Source: Cellulomonas pakistanensis
GTDB taxonomy: Bacteria > Actinomycetota > Actinomycetes > Actinomycetales > Cellulomonadaceae
DNA: 64,000 bases
Direction: 5' to 3'
NCBI RefSeq assembly: GCF_016862755.1
Contig: NZ_BONO01000004.1
Location: 62,001 to 126,000, forward strand
The position numbers were made by a program, and so were the translations under genes. Of the stretch, positions 1-9,188 are shown in pieces. The notes beneath the pieces were generated by a model. It had not been told where the DNA came from, did no database searches, and saw only the letters and a program-made list of their open reading frames with translations. Position 1 is the first letter of the stretch. Each line of letters opens with the position of its first letter.

Positions 1-1
1 C

Positions 2-928
2 GTGCGGCGCGCGGAGCTGGTGGTGCTCGCGGTGCCGGACGACGCGCTGCCCGACCTGGTGGCGGGGCTCGCGTCGACCGGCGCCTGGCAGGCGGGGCAG
101 ATCGTGGTGCACACGGCCGGCCGCTACGGGGCGGCGGTGCTCGACCCGGCGCGCGCGCAGGGCGTCATCCCGATCGCGCTGCACCCGGCCATGACGTTCA
201 CGGGCACGTCGCTCGACCTGTCCCGGCTGGTCGGCTGCTCGTTCGCGGTCACGGCGCCGACGCCCGTGCTGCCCATCGGCCAGGCGCTCGTCGTCGAGAT
301 GGGCGGGGAGCCCGTCGTGGTCGACGAGGCGGCCCGGCCGCTCTACCACGCGGCCCTGGCGCACGGGGCGAACCACCTGGTCGTGCTGGTCGCGCAGGCC
401 GGCCAGGCGCTCGCGGCGGCGGGCGTCGCCGACCCGGGCGCGGTGCTGCGGCCGCTGCTGACCGCCGCGCTGGACGGCGCGCTGCGCGCCGAGTCGGCGG
501 GTGGCGGCCGGGACGCCGGGGGCGACGTGACCAACGGCGCCGTGACCACCCTGACCGGGCCGGTGCGGCGCGGCGACGCGGGCACGGTCCGCGACCACCT
601 GGACGTGCTGACCGGGCTCGGCGTGCGGACGGGCGCCACGGACGTCGCGGCCTCGTACCGCGCGCTGTCCCGGGCGGCGACCGGGCGGGCGCTCGCGGCG
701 GGGCTGCTCCGCGCGGAGCAGGGGCGCGCGCTGCTGGACGTGCTGGCGACGGGCGACCCGGCGGGGGAGGCCGGCGACGACCCCGGCGGGGCGGCCCCGG
801 GCGCCGGCGTGGGGCCGGGCCCGGCTCACGCACCGGGCCCGGACGGGAGTACGGTGCACGGCGCGCACGACGACGAGGGCGCGGGCGGGATCGACCCGCC
901 CGGCGCCGACCAGGAGGACCAGGCATGA
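2..928 (+). CDS. DUF2520-type NAD(P)-binding protein (5' end cut by window)
   Basis: The reading frame is open from the window edge, so the start lies upstream. The visible part begins inside a Rossmann-like domain ([15 protein letters not shown]), followed by a helical second domain ([12 protein letters not shown]), the layout of DUF2520 proteins related to ketopantoate reductase and pyrroline carboxylate reductase. The last ~60 residues are low-complexity Gly/Pro/Ala/Asp. The stop overlaps the panC start (ATGA), so the two are translationally coupled. Such proteins often precede panC in actinobacteria. A role in pantoate or pantothenate supply is inferred from that position only; the substrate is unknown. 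Confidence 0.75.
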   Translation: MRRAELVVLAVPDDALPDLVAGLASTGAWQAGQIVVHTAGRYGAAVLDPARAQGVIPIALHPAMTFTGTSLDLSRLVGCSFAVTAPTPVLPIGQALVVEMGGEPVVVDEAARPLYHAALAHGANHLVVLVAQAGQALAAAGVADPGAVLRPLLTAALDGALRAESAGGGRDAGGDVTNGAVTTLTGPVRRGDAGTVRDHLDVLTGLGVRTGATDVAASYRALSRAATGRALAAGLLRAEQGRALLDVLATGDPAGEAGDDPGGAAPGAGVGPGPAHAPGPDGSTVHGAHDDEGAGGIDPPGADQEDQA

Positions 929-1815
929 CCCAGGCACGCACGGGTGCCCCCGCGCTGGCGCGCACGCGCCCCGAGCTCGCCGACGCGCTGGCGGCGCGGC
1001 CGGCCGGCGGACGCGCCGTGGTGATGACGATGGGCGCGCTGCACGCCGGGCACCTGTCCCTGGTGCGCGAGGCGCGCGCCCGGGGCGAGCAGGTGGTGGT
1101 GACGATCTTCGTCAACCCGCTGCAGTTCGGCCCCGCCGAGGACCTGGACCGCTACCCGCGCGACCTCGACGGCGACCTCGCCCTGCTCACCGGGCCGGAC
1201 CTCCTGGGGGAGGGCGACGTCGTGCTCGCGCCGACCCCGGACGTCGTCTACCCGGACGGCGACCCGGGCGTGCGCGTCTCGGCCGGCCCCGTCGGCACGG
1301 TGTACGAGGGCGCGACCCGCCCCGGTCACCTGGACGGCGTGCTGACCGTGGTGCTCAAGCTGATGCACCTGGTCGCCCCGGACGTCGCGCTCTTCGGGCG
1401 CAAGGACGTGCAGCAGCTCGCCGCCGTGCGCCGCATGGTGCGGGACCTGGACGTGCCGGTCGAGGTCGTGGGCGTGCCCACGGTCCGGGACGCCGACGGG
1501 CTCGCGCTGTCCTCGCGGAACGCGTACCTGTCCGCCGCCGAGCGGGAGCAGGCGCTGGCGCTGAGCCGCGCGCTGGCCGCGGGCCGGGCCGCCGCCGGGG
1601 CGGGGCACGACGCGGACGCCGTGCGCGCCGCCGCCCGGGACGTGCTGGACGGCGCCGCGGTCGGCACCGACTACGTGGCGCTGGTGGACCCGGTGACGTT
1701 CGAGGACGTCGCCGGCGACGCGGGTGCCCTGTCCGGCCGCACCGCCGTGCTGGCGCTCGCGGCCACGGTCGGCGCGACCCGGCTGATCGACAACTCCGAC
1801 GTGAGGTGGGCGTGA
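925..1815 (+). CDS. panC: Pantothenate synthetase
   Basis: Joins pantoate and beta-alanine, with ATP, to make pantothenate (vitamin B5) in the cytoplasm. The protein is 296 aa, close to the family size. The nucleotidyl-transferase signature MGALHAGH lies at residues 36-43, the [10 protein letters not shown] motif follows, and the [13 protein letters not shown] segment forms the C-terminal active-site loop. The ATG overlaps the stop of the upstream DUF2520 gene, and the TGA overlaps possible panD starts. The next gene makes its co-substrate beta-alanine, so panC-panD form a complete late pantothenate module. Identification is secure. Confidence 0.96.
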   Translation: MTQARTGAPALARTRPELADALAARPAGGRAVVMTMGALHAGHLSLVREARARGEQVVVTIFVNPLQFGPAEDLDRYPRDLDGDLALLTGPDLLGEGDVVLAPTPDVVYPDGDPGVRVSAGPVGTVYEGATRPGHLDGVLTVVLKLMHLVAPDVALFGRKDVQQLAAVRRMVRDLDVPVEVVGVPTVRDADGLALSSRNAYLSAAEREQALALSRALAAGRAAAGAGHDADAVRAAARDVLDGAAVGTDYVALVDPVTFEDVAGDAGALSGRTAVLALAATVGATRLIDNSDVRWA

Positions 1816-1817
1816 CC

Positions 1818-2387
1818 ATGACCTCGCTGCTGCGGCCGATGATGATCGGCAAGATCCACCGCGCGACCGTGACGCAGGCCGACCTGCACTACGTCGGGTC
1901 CATCACGGTCGACGCGCACCTGCTCGCCGCCGCGGACCTGCTGCCCGGCCAGCAGGTCGACGTGGTCGACGTGACCAACGGCGCCCGGCTCACCACCTAC
2001 GTCATCGCGGGCGAGGCGGGGTCCGGGCAGATCTGCATCAACGGCGCCGCCGCGCACCTGGTGCACCCGGGCGACGTGGTGATCCTCATCGCCTACGGGA
2101 TGCTCTCCGACGCCGAGGCGCGCACGTACGAGCCGCACGTCGTCCTGGTGGACGCCGACAACCGGATCATGGACACCGGGCACGACCCGGGCACCGTGCC
2201 CGAGTCGTGGACGGCCGCGTCGGGGCTGCATTCGAGCGGCGTGCCGTTCGACCAGGGGCGCGCGCTGGTGGAGCGCGACGGCGCCGCGGGGGTCGACGGG
2301 ACCCCCGACGGGCGCGAGCACCCGGTGCGCGACGACCTGGGGGCGGGGGCGAGCGACGCCGGGCGGGACGCGGGCGCCGGTCGGTGA
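1818..2387 (+). CDS. panD: Aspartate 1-decarboxylase precursor
   Basis: Makes beta-alanine from aspartate for PanC. PanD is a pyruvoyl enzyme made as a proenzyme that cleaves itself at a Gly-Ser bond; here that bond is G27-S28 in LHYVGS. The conserved GKIHRATVT segment starts at residue 11 and the [12 protein letters not shown] core follows. I chose ATG 1818 because it places the family's N-terminus correctly; GTG 1806 and GTG 1812 are in frame and overlap the panC stop, so coupling could use either. The protein is 189 aa against the usual ~130; the extra ~50 C-terminal residues are low-complexity Gly/Asp/Ala/Arg. The stop overlaps the nadB GTG. Confidence 0.94.
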   Translation: MTSLLRPMMIGKIHRATVTQADLHYVGSITVDAHLLAAADLLPGQQVDVVDVTNGARLTTYVIAGEAGSGQICINGAAAHLVHPGDVVILIAYGMLSDAEARTYEPHVVLVDADNRIMDTGHDPGTVPESWTAASGLHSSGVPFDQGRALVERDGAAGVDGTPDGREHPVRDDLGAGASDAGRDAGAGR

Positions 2388-4084
2388 CCGCGCTGGCCGG
2401 TCGGCTCGCCGCGCCCGCCCCGGGCTGGACCGCCCGCGCCGACGCCGTCGTGGTCGGGTCCGGCATCGCCGGGCTGACGGCGGCGCTGGAGCTGCGCACG
2501 CGCGTGCCGCGGGTGCTGCTCGTGACCAAGGACCGCCTGGTGTCGGGGTCGACGGTGTGGGCCCAGGGCGGGATCGCCGCGGCGCTCGACCCGGCGGACT
2601 CGCCGGAGGCGCACCTGCGGGACACGCTCGTCGCGGGCGTGGGGCTGTGCGACCCGCGGGCGGTCGAGGTGCTGGTCACCGAGGGCCCCGCGCGGGTCCG
2701 CGAGCTCGTCGCGCGCGGCGCGGTGTTCGACACCGAGCCCGACGGCACCCTCAGCCTGACCCGCGAGGGCGGCCACCACGCCGACCGCGTCGCGCACGCG
2801 GGCGGCGACGCCACGGGCGCCGAGATCTCCCGCGCGCTGGTCGCCCAGCTCGCCGCGGTCCGGGCCGACCCGGGCATCGAGGTGATCGAGCACGCGCTGG
2901 TCCTCGACGTGCTGACCGCGGCCCCCGGCCGGGACGGTCGCCCGGGGCCGGTGTGCGGCGTGACGCTGCACGTGATCGGCGAGGGCAGCCGCGACGGCGT
3001 CGGGGCGGTCCTCGCGCCGGCCGTGGTGCTCGCGACCGGCGGCATCGGCCAGGTGTTCCGGTCCTCGACCAACCCCGTGCAGGCGACCGGCGACGGCCTG
3101 GCCGCGGCCCTGCGCGCGGGCGCGGCGGTGGGCGACGTCGAGTTCGTGCAGTTCCACCCGACGGTGCTGTGGCTCGGCGCCGGGGTGAAGGGGCAGCTCG
3201 CGCTGATCTCCGAGGCGGTCCGCGGCGAGGGGGCGCACCTGGTCGACGTCGACGGGCACCGGTTCCTCACCGGCGTGCACCCGCTGGCCGAGCTCGCGCC
3301 CCGGGACGTCGTGGCCAAGGCGATCGTCCGCCAGATGGCGCGCACCGGCGCCGACCACGTGCTGCTCGACGCCCGGCACCTCGGCGCCGACCGGATCCGC
3401 CGGCGGTTCCCCACCATCGGCGCGCGGCTCGCCGAGCACGGCCTCGACCTCGCCACCGACCTCGTGCCGGTCGCCCCCGCCCAGCACTACCACTCGGGCG
3501 GCGTCGTCACCGACCTGGTCGGCCGGTCGACCCTGCCCGGCCTGTACGCGGTCGGCGAGGTGGCGTGCACCGGCGTGCACGGGGCGAACCGGCTCGCGTC
3601 GAACTCGCTGCTCGAGGGCCTGGTGTTCGCGCACCGCGCCGCGCACGACATCGCGCACCGGGTCGAGACCGGCGCCCTGCGCCCCGCCGAGCCCGTCGAG
3701 CGGCCCGGCCCCGAGGCCCTGGTCGCCGGCGCCGCTCGCTCGCGGGTGCAGCGGATCGCGACCGACGGGCCGGGCGTGCTGCGGTCCGCGGCCGGCCTGG
3801 CGGCGGCCGAGCGGGCGCTCGCGGGGATCCGCACGGACGCGCACCGCGCCGTCGAGGGCGGCGAGCGGCCCGTCGCCGACCCGCAGGTCGCGGAGTGGGA
3901 GACGACCAACGTGCACCAGGTCGCGACCGTGCTGACCGCGACGGCGGCCACCCGCCGGGAGACCCGCGGCGGCCACCTGCGCAGCGACCACCCGGACCGG
4001 GACGACGCCCGCTGGCTGGTGCGGGTCGAGGCGACCCGGACCCCGGACGGCGAGCTGGTGCAGCGCCGGGTCCCCCAGGACTGA
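2384..4084 (+). CDS. nadB: L-aspartate oxidase
   Basis: FAD enzyme that oxidises aspartate to iminoaspartate, the first step of de novo NAD synthesis. The protein is 566 aa. The dinucleotide-binding GSGIAG is at residues 25-30, followed by [10 protein letters not shown] and EFVQFHPT, both typical of the NadB/SdhA flavoprotein family, and [13 protein letters not shown] near the substrate loop. The GTG start overlaps the panD stop by 4 bases, so panC-panD-nadB look like one transcript; panD and nadB both consume aspartate. nadA, often beside nadB, is not in this window. A long perfect hairpin follows before nadC. Confidence 0.96.
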   Translation: MTALAGRLAAPAPGWTARADAVVVGSGIAGLTAALELRTRVPRVLLVTKDRLVSGSTVWAQGGIAAALDPADSPEAHLRDTLVAGVGLCDPRAVEVLVTEGPARVRELVARGAVFDTEPDGTLSLTREGGHHADRVAHAGGDATGAEISRALVAQLAAVRADPGIEVIEHALVLDVLTAAPGRDGRPGPVCGVTLHVIGEGSRDGVGAVLAPAVVLATGGIGQVFRSSTNPVQATGDGLAAALRAGAAVGDVEFVQFHPTVLWLGAGVKGQLALISEAVRGEGAHLVDVDGHRFLTGVHPLAELAPRDVVAKAIVRQMARTGADHVLLDARHLGADRIRRRFPTIGARLAEHGLDLATDLVPVAPAQHYHSGGVVTDLVGRSTLPGLYAVGEVACTGVHGANRLASNSLLEGLVFAHRAAHDIAHRVETGALRPAEPVERPGPEALVAGAARSRVQRIATDGPGVLRSAAGLAAAERALAGIRTDAHRAVEGGERPVADPQVAEWETTNVHQVATVLTATAATRRETRGGHLRSDHPDRDDARWLVRVEATRTPDGELVQRRVPQD

Positions 4085-4098
4085 CCCGCTCCCGGGCT

Positions 4099-4154
4099 CG
4101 AGTGGAAGATCCGGCCGGACACGCCGGGGCGTGTCCGGCCGGATCTTCCACTCG
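4099..4154. repeat. Perfect 27-bp inverted repeat between nadB and nadC
   Basis: Arms 4099-4125 and 4128-4154 match at all 27 positions, with a 2-base centre. The outer end reads CGAGTGGAAGATCC and the inner end GGACACGCC. It starts 15 bases after the nadB stop, upstream of co-directional nadC. There is no T-tract, so a strong terminator, an mRNA-end stabiliser or a structured repeat are all possible. A -10-like box lies between it and nadC, so nadC may have its own transcript. Confidence 0.85.
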
Positions 4155-4228
4155 TCCGCGTCGGGCCCGGTTGCTCCGCGCGGGGCCCGGTTGCTGCCCG
4201 CGGGCACGGCCGCGGCGGCGGGCGGCCC

Positions 4229-4234
4229 TAGGCT
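4229..4234 (+). promoter_or_regulatory. Probable -10 box of nadC (leaderless)
   Basis: TAGGCT lies 6 bases before the nadC GTG. There is no Shine-Dalgarno sequence, so transcription probably starts at or next to the start codon. I see no clear -35 box. Confidence 0.5.
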
Positions 4235-4240
4235 GCGGGC

Positions 4241-5146
4241 GTGACCACGCACGACGCGCTCGACGCCCTCGACCCCGCCTGGCTCGCCCGCACCGTGGCG
4301 GTCGCCCTCGACGAGGACCTCGGCCCCGCACCCGGCCGGGACGTCACCACGCAGGCCACCGTCGCTCCCGACGTCACCGGCGTCGCGCACCTCGTCGCCC
4401 GCGAGGCCGGCGTCGTCGCGGGCCTGCCGGTCGTGGCCGAGGTGCTGCGCCAGGTCACCGACCGCCTCGGCCTGGCCCCGGCGGCCGTCGACCAGCGCGT
4501 CCCCGACGGCACCGCGGTGGCCCGGGGCGACGTGCTCGCCGTGCTGACCGGCCCCGTGCAGGCGCTGCTCGTCGCGGAGCGCACCGCGCTCAACCTCGCG
4601 TCCCGGGCGTCCGGCGTCGCCACGCACACCCGCCGCTGGGCCGACGCCCTGGCCGGCACCGGCGCGCGGGTGCTCGACACCCGCAAGACGACCCCGGGCC
4701 TGCGCGAGCTGGAGAAGTACGCGGTGCGGTGCGGCGGCGGCACCAACAAGCGCATGGGCCTGCACGACGTCGCGATGGTGAAGGACAACCACGTCGTGGC
4801 GGCCGGCGGGGTCGCGGCGGCGGTCGAGGCCGTGCGCGCGCGGTTCCCGGACGTGACGATCCAGGTCGAGGCCGACACCACCGAGCAGGCGCTCGAGGCG
4901 GTCGGCGTCGGCGCCCGGTTCCTGCTGCTGGACAACATGCCGACGCCGGTGCTCGCCGCCACGGTCGAGGCGGTGCGCGCGGGGGAGGCCGCGACCGGGC
5001 GCGTCGAGCTGGAGGCCACCGGCAACCTCACGCTGGACCGGGCCGCCGAGGTCGCCGCGACCGGCGTCGACTACCTGTCCGTGGGCGCCCTGACGCACTC
5101 GTCGCCGATCCTCGACCTCGCGCTGGACCTGGTCGAGGGCGCATGA
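4241..5146 (+). CDS. nadC: Nicotinate-nucleotide pyrophosphorylase (quinolinate phosphoribosyltransferase)
   Basis: Converts quinolinate and PRPP to nicotinate mononucleotide, CO2 and pyrophosphate, the third de novo NAD step. The protein is 301 aa. Family motifs seen include EDLGPAPGRDVTT near the N-terminus, the TRKTTPGLR active-site segment, KRMGLHDVAMVKDNH with its substrate-binding Arg and Lys residues, and the C-terminal GVDYLSVGALTHS. The start is GTG 4241. It is separated from nadB by a 156-bp gap holding the 27-bp hairpin. A 20-codon frame (5143-5205) overlaps its stop, but I do not regard it as a gene. Confidence 0.96.
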   Translation: MTTHDALDALDPAWLARTVAVALDEDLGPAPGRDVTTQATVAPDVTGVAHLVAREAGVVAGLPVVAEVLRQVTDRLGLAPAAVDQRVPDGTAVARGDVLAVLTGPVQALLVAERTALNLASRASGVATHTRRWADALAGTGARVLDTRKTTPGLRELEKYAVRCGGGTNKRMGLHDVAMVKDNHVVAAGGVAAAVEAVRARFPDVTIQVEADTTEQALEAVGVGARFLLLDNMPTPVLAATVEAVRAGEAATGRVELEATGNLTLDRAAEVAATGVDYLSVGALTHSSPILDLALDLVEGA

Positions 5147-5202
5147 GCCCCGCGGCCGCGCCCGGCCCCGCACCCGTGACGACCGCGGCCCCGCCCGCTC
5201 GG

Positions 5203-5208
5203 TAGGAT
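5203..5208 (+). promoter_or_regulatory. Probable -10 box of lysS (leaderless)
   Basis: TAGGAT is followed by a 7-base gap and the lysS GTG at 5216. There is no Shine-Dalgarno sequence, which suggests a leaderless transcript. Confidence 0.5.
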
Positions 5209-5215
5209 TCCGGGC

Positions 5216-6754
5216 GTGACCGAGCCCCAGCAGACGCCCGCCGTCCCCGCCGCCGACGACCTCCCCGAGCAGCTCCGGGTCCGGCGCGAGAAGCGGGACC
5301 GGATGCTGGCCGAGGGCGTCGAGCCGTACCCGGTCGGCGTCCCGCGCACCCACACCATCGCCGAGGTCCGCGCCGCGCACCCCGACCTCGAGCCGGGCCA
5401 GGAGACCGAGGACGTCGTCGGCGTCGCCGGCCGCGTCGTGTTCCTGCGCAACACCGGCAAGCTGTGCTTCGCCACGCTGCAGGACGGCGAGGGCAACCGG
5501 CTCCAGGCGATGCTGAGCCTGGCCAACGTCGGCGAGGACCGGCTGGCGGCGTTCAAGGCCGACGTCGACCTGGGCGACCACCTGTTCGTGCACGGCACGG
5601 TCGTGGCGTCCCGCCGCGGCGAGCTGTCCGTGATGGCCGACGCCTGGACGCTCGCCGCCAAGTCGCTGCGTCCGCTGCCCAACCTGTACGCGAAGGGCGA
5701 CGAGGACGCCCCGGAGCTGTCCGAGGAGCTCCGGGTCCGCCAGCGCTACGTCGACCTCATCGTGCGCCCGGCCGCCCGGGACGCCGTCCGGCTGCGCGCC
5801 GGCGTGGTGCGCTCGCTGCGGGAGAACTTCCACCGGCGCGGCTACCTCGAGGTCGAGACCCCGATGCTGCAGACGCAGCCCGGCGGCGCCGCGGCCCGGC
5901 CGTTCGTCACCCACATGAACGCGTTCGACATCGACCTGTACCTGCGGATCGCGCCGGAGCTGTTCCTCAAGCGCGCCGCGGTCGGCGGCCTGGAGCGCGT
6001 GTTCGAGATCAACCGGAACTTCCGGAACGAGGGCGCCGACTCCACGCACTCGCCGGAGTTCGCGATGCTGGAGGCGTACGAGGCCTACGGCGACTACGAC
6101 ACGATGGCGGCGCTGACGCAGGACCTCGTGCAGACCGCCGCGCAGGACGTGCTCGGCACGACGACGATCACGCTGCCCGACGGCGAGCAGTACGAGCTCG
6201 GCGGCGACTGGGCGCAGCTGACGATGTACGGCTCGCTGTCCGAGTCGCTCGGCGAGGAGATCACGCCGGAGACGTCGGTCGAGCACCTGCAGAAGATCGC
6301 CGACCGGCTCGACGTGCAGCTCGACCCGAAGCGGGTCAGCCACGGCAAGCTCGTCGAGGTCGTCTGGGAGCACCAGGTCGGCGACCACCTGCACGCGCCG
6401 ACGTTCGTGCGCGACTTCCCGGTCGAGACCAGCCCGCTCACCCGCGACCACCGGACCATCAGGGGCCAGGTCGAGAAGTGGGACCTGTACGTGCGCGGTT
6501 TCGAGCTCGCGACCGCGTACTCCGAGCTGGTCGACCCGGTGATCCAGCGCCAGCGGTTCGAGGCGCAGGCGATCCTGGCCGCGGCGGGCGACGACGAGGC
6601 GATGCAGCTGGACGAGGACTTCCTCGCCGCCGTCGAGTACGCGCTGCCCCCGACCGGCGGCATGGGCATGGGCGTCGACCGCCTGCTGATGGCGCTGACC
6701 GGACTCGGCATCCGGGAGACGATCCTCTTCCCGCTGGTGAAGCCGCAGGCCTGA
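5216..6754 (+). CDS. lysS: Lysine--tRNA ligase (class II)
   Basis: Charges tRNA-Lys with lysine. The protein is 512 aa, the normal bacterial size. It has an N-terminal OB-fold anticodon-binding domain (residues ~55-170, with [20 protein letters not shown]) and a class II catalytic core with motif 1 ([13 protein letters not shown], here YLEVETPML), motif 2 (NRNFRNEG...HSPEF) and motif 3 ([12 protein letters not shown]) near the C-terminus. It is co-directional with nadC but probably transcribed from its own promoter. The 58-aa membrane protein and lsr2 follow on the same strand. Confidence 0.97.
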   Translation: MTEPQQTPAVPAADDLPEQLRVRREKRDRMLAEGVEPYPVGVPRTHTIAEVRAAHPDLEPGQETEDVVGVAGRVVFLRNTGKLCFATLQDGEGNRLQAMLSLANVGEDRLAAFKADVDLGDHLFVHGTVVASRRGELSVMADAWTLAAKSLRPLPNLYAKGDEDAPELSEELRVRQRYVDLIVRPAARDAVRLRAGVVRSLRENFHRRGYLEVETPMLQTQPGGAAARPFVTHMNAFDIDLYLRIAPELFLKRAAVGGLERVFEINRNFRNEGADSTHSPEFAMLEAYEAYGDYDTMAALTQDLVQTAAQDVLGTTTITLPDGEQYELGGDWAQLTMYGSLSESLGEEITPETSVEHLQKIADRLDVQLDPKRVSHGKLVEVVWEHQVGDHLHAPTFVRDFPVETSPLTRDHRTIRGQVEKWDLYVRGFELATAYSELVDPVIQRQRFEAQAILAAAGDDEAMQLDEDFLAAVEYALPPTGGMGMGVDRLLMALTGLGIRETILFPLVKPQA

Positions 6755-6817
6755 TCGCGGACGCCCCGACGCCCGGCCGCCCCCTCGCGGGCCGCCGGGC
6801 GTCGCCGTCCGCGGGCG

Positions 6818-6823
6818 TATTCT
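6818..6823 (+). promoter_or_regulatory. Probable -10 box of the 58-aa ORF (leaderless)
   Basis: TATTCT is followed by 7 bases and the ATG at 6831. Its position matches the other leaderless-type promoters in this window. Confidence 0.5.
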
Positions 6824-6830
6824 GGGCGGC

Positions 6831-7007
6831 ATGAACATCGGCCCCGCGCTCGCCGCGCTGATCCCGTCCGTCGGTGTCGGGGTGATCTTCTGGATCGCCA
6901 TCCGCTCGCTCATGAACGCGGACCGCACGGAACGCGCGGCATTGGCGCGGATGGATCGCGAGGACGCGGCCCGCGCGAATGAGCCGCAGAAGACGCCCGA
7001 AATCTGA
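6831..7007 (+). CDS. Small membrane protein between lysS and lsr2
   Basis: A 58-aa reading frame starting MNIGPALAALIPSVGVG. It has one predicted membrane helix (residues ~8-28, ending FWIAIRSL) and a charged, Arg/Glu-rich cytoplasmic tail with codons typical of a real gene. A -10 box at the usual leaderless spacing precedes the ATG, which supports expression. Short one-helix proteins are common just upstream of lsr2 in related actinobacteria, but I know of no function. It could be a small stress or secretion-associated peptide; nothing in the sequence decides this. Confidence 0.65.
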   Translation: MNIGPALAALIPSVGVGVIFWIAIRSLMNADRTERAALARMDREDAARANEPQKTPEI

Positions 7008-7025
7008 TGCATTGACACGCGTCCT

Positions 7026-7054
7026 TTGACGCGGCGCCTTTGGGCTGCCATGCT
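7026..7054 (+). promoter_or_regulatory. Candidate lsr2 promoter
   Basis: TTGACG (7026-7031) and CATGCT (7049-7054) are 17 bases apart, in an AT-richer stretch. A second TTGACA lies at 7012-7017. This leaves a leader of ~70 bases before the lsr2 ATG, with a GGGAGG-type ribosome site at about 7119-7125. Confidence 0.45.
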
Positions 7055-7129
7055 TTTCCCGACCGCACGTATTCATGCCGCTCGCCACTCGGGGGCGTTG
7101 CGACGGCGGCCAAGGCTCGGGAGGGCGAA

Positions 7130-7480
7130 ATGGCACAGAAGGTTCAGGTCCTGCTGGTCGACGACATTGACGGCGGCACCGCCGACGAGACGGTGACGTT
7201 CGCCCTCGACGGTGTCTCCTACGAGATCGACCTCACGACCGAGCACGCCGCGGAGCTCCGCGACGCCCTCGGCACCTGGGTCGGCCACGCCCGCAAGGTC
7301 GGCGGCCGCTCCTCGTCCGGCCGCAGCGGCGGCAGCAGCAGCGGGGGCGGCAGCCGCCCGCGCCGCGCGTCGGACGCCGGCGCCGTGCGCACCTGGGCGA
7401 AGGAGAACGGCTACGACGTCTCCGAGCGCGGCCGCATCTCCGCCGAGATCCGCGAGGCCTACGAGGCCGCGCAGAACTGA
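7130..7480 (+). CDS. lsr2: Lsr2 nucleoid-associated protein
   Basis: An H-NS-like DNA-bridging protein that coats AT-rich and foreign DNA and silences it. The protein is 116 aa. The N-terminal dimerisation domain (MAQKVQVLLVDDIDGG, then FALDGVSYEIDL) is joined by a Ser/Gly-rich linker (residues ~65-85) to the DNA-binding domain (VRTWAKENGYDVSERGRIS), which carries the AT-minor-groove RGR motif near residue 101. I chose ATG 7130 because it matches the conserved Lsr2 N-terminus and has a GGGAGGGCGAA ribosome site; a frame-open start at 7040 has no family support. A strong terminator follows. Confidence 0.96.
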   Translation: MAQKVQVLLVDDIDGGTADETVTFALDGVSYEIDLTTEHAAELRDALGTWVGHARKVGGRSSSGRSGGSSSGGGSRPRRASDAGAVRTWAKENGYDVSERGRISAEIREAYEAAQN

Positions 7481-7493
7481 CACGACGCGCGGA

Positions 7494-7525
7494 ACGGCCC
7501 GGCACCCACGTGGGTGCCGGGCCGT
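7494..7525 (+). terminator. Terminator after lsr2
   Basis: Perfect 16-bp palindromic arms with no spacer (7494-7509 and 7510-7525, ACGGCCCGGCACCCAC and its complement), starting 13 bases after the lsr2 stop. Confidence 0.8.
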
Positions 7526-7539
7526 CCGTCTGCCGGCCG

Positions 7540-7610
7540 CGAGGTCGTCACATCCGCGCGAGGTCGTCAGGAACGAGTGACGACCTCGGCCCGTTGTGAC
7601 GACCTCGGCG
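7540..7610. repeat. Nested inverted repeat of GAGGTCGTCA units
   Basis: Four copies of an 11-12-mer occur: CGAGGTCGTCAC (7540-7551) and CGAGGTCGTCA (7559-7569) on the plus strand, then their complements at 7578-7588 and 7596-7607. This gives an outer 12-bp stem, a 7-base internal loop and an inner 11-bp stem. The right end continues to CTCGGCG. It lies between the convergent genes lsr2 and xylB and could terminate both. Confidence 0.8.
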
Positions 7611-7631
7611 GGGCGTGACGGTCGCCGCGCG

Positions 7632-9062
7632 TCAGGCGCGCGTGGCCGTGAGGTCGCGCACCGCGGCGTACTGCGAGCGGATCACCGGGGCCGGGTCGGC
7701 CTCGAAGACCTCCGCCTCGCCCGCGGCGGTCCACGCCGGGGGCTGCTCCGAGCCGCTCAGCACCCACGCCGCCTGGCGGGCGGCGCCGTCCGCGACGTAC
7801 TCGCCGGGCGTCGGCACCGTCACGGGCAGGCCCAGGACCGCCGGGGCGATCCGCCGGACCGCCTCCGACTGGGCGCCGCCGCCGATGAGGGACACCCGCT
7901 CGACCGGCACGCCCTGCGCCCGCAGCGCGTCCAGGCCGTCGGCGAGCGCGCACAGCATGCCCTCCACCGCGGCGCGGGCCAGGTGCGCGGGCGTGGTGTT
8001 GGCCAGCCGCATGCCGTGCAGGGCGCCGGTGGCGTCCGGCTTGTTCGGCGTCCGCTCGCCCTCGAGGTAGGGGACGAGCACGAGACCGTCCGCGCCGGCG
8101 GGAGCCGACAGCGCGAGCTCGGACAGCCCGCGGTGGTCCACGCCGAGCATCCGCGCCGCGGCGTCGAGCACCCGGGACGCGTTCAGCGTGCACGCGAGCG
8201 GGAGGTACGCGCCGCCCGCGTCGGCGAAGCCCGTCACCAGTCCGGAGCCGTCGGCGGTCGGCGACGCGGACACCGCCGACACGACGCCGGAGGTGCCGAT
8301 CGAGATGGCCACGTCCCCCGCGACCATGCCGAGCGCGAGCGCGGCCGCCGCGTTGTCGCCGGCCCCTGCGCCCAGGGCGGCTCCGGTCCGGGCGAGCCCG
8401 CTCGACCCGACGGCCCCCGCCGCGGCGTGCGGCGCCACGACCCGCGGCAGCACGGCGTCGTGGCCGAGCGCGAGCTCGAGCAGGTCGCGCCGGTAGTCCT
8501 CGGTGAACGGCGACCAGTACCCGGTGCCCGACGCGTCGGACCGGTCGGTCACCAGCGCGTCGAGGCCGCCGGTGCCCGGGCCGTGGCCGGCGAGGCGCCA
8601 GGTCAGCCAGTCGTGGGGGAGGGCCACGGCCGCGACTCGCGCGGCGGCGTCCGGCTCGTGATCGCGCAGCCAGCGCAGCTTCGTCACGGTGAGCGAGGCG
8701 ACCGGCACCGAGCCGATCGCGTCGGCCCAGGCCTGCGGCCCGCCGAGCTCGTCGACGAGCGCGAGCGCCGACGGCGCGGACCGGGTGTCGTTCCACAGCA
8801 GCGCGTCGCGGACGACCTCGCCGTCCGCGTCGAGCGCGACCATGCCGTGCTGCTGCCCGCCGACCGCGACCGCGTCGACGTCGTCCAGCCCGCCGGCGTC
8901 GCGGACGGCCGTGGTCAGCGCGTCCCACCAGTGCCGCGGGTGGATCTCGGTGCCGTCGGGGTGCGACGCGCGCCCGGAGCGCACGAGGGCCCCGGTCTCC
9001 GCGTCGCGCACGACGACCTTGCAGGACTGGGTGGAGGAGTCCACCCCGGCGACCAGCGCCAT
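7632..9062 (-). CDS. xylB: Xylulokinase
   Basis: Phosphorylates D-xylulose to xylulose 5-phosphate, feeding the pentose phosphate pathway. The protein is 476 aa, normal for the FGGY kinase family. It has the N-terminal phosphate-binding [10 protein letters not shown] (residues 6-15), the [15 protein letters not shown] segment of the C-terminal actin-like ATPase domain, and [13 protein letters not shown] near the sugar site. I chose ATG 9062 because the family begins here; an in-frame start at 9116 adds only unconserved residues. It lies downstream of xylA on the same strand, with a 126-bp spacer containing a hairpin. Confidence 0.94.
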   Translation of the reverse strand: MALVAGVDSSTQSCKVVVRDAETGALVRSGRASHPDGTEIHPRHWWDALTTAVRDAGGLDDVDAVAVGGQQHGMVALDADGEVVRDALLWNDTRSAPSALALVDELGGPQAWADAIGSVPVASLTVTKLRWLRDHEPDAAARVAAVALPHDWLTWRLAGHGPGTGGLDALVTDRSDASGTGYWSPFTEDYRRDLLELALGHDAVLPRVVAPHAAAGAVGSSGLARTGAALGAGAGDNAAAALALGMVAGDVAISIGTSGVVSAVSASPTADGSGLVTGFADAGGAYLPLACTLNASRVLDAAARMLGVDHRGLSELALSAPAGADGLVLVPYLEGERTPNKPDATGALHGMRLANTTPAHLARAAVEGMLCALADGLDALRAQGVPVERVSLIGGGAQSEAVRRIAPAVLGLPVTVPTPGEYVADGAARQAAWVLSGSEQPPAWTAAGEAEVFEADPAPVIRSQYAAVRDLTATRA

Positions 9063-9095
9063 GTTGCGACCTCGCTCTGCTGGAAGGGGAGAAAG

Positions 9096-9169
9096 CGCCG
9101 AGGTCGAGGGTTCCACGGGGGACCGGGGGCGGAAACCCTCGACCTCTCCGGAAACCCTCGACCTCGGCG
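9096..9169. repeat. Inverted repeat between xylA and xylB
   Basis: The arm 9096-9114 (CGCCGAGGTCGAGGGTTCC) pairs with 9150-9169, which differs only by one extra A. A third copy (GGAAACCCTCGACCTC) lies at 9131-9146. It sits inside the xylA-xylB operon, so it could weaken transcription into xylB or protect the xylA mRNA end. It has the CGCCGAG end seen in other repeats here. Confidence 0.8.
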
Positions 9170-9188
9170 GTGGAGCGGTGCGGTGCGG

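Noticed and set aside
5143..5207. 20-codon frame starting in the nadC stop
   Set aside because: Low-complexity Ala/Pro product, no ribosome site, and the lysS -10 box overlaps its end.
2093..7051. Open frame of 1652 codons on the minus strand opposite panD-lysS
   Set aside because: It is a shadow of very GC-rich coding sequence; its product is Arg/Gly/His low complexity, while nadB, nadC and lysS on the other strand have full family motifs.
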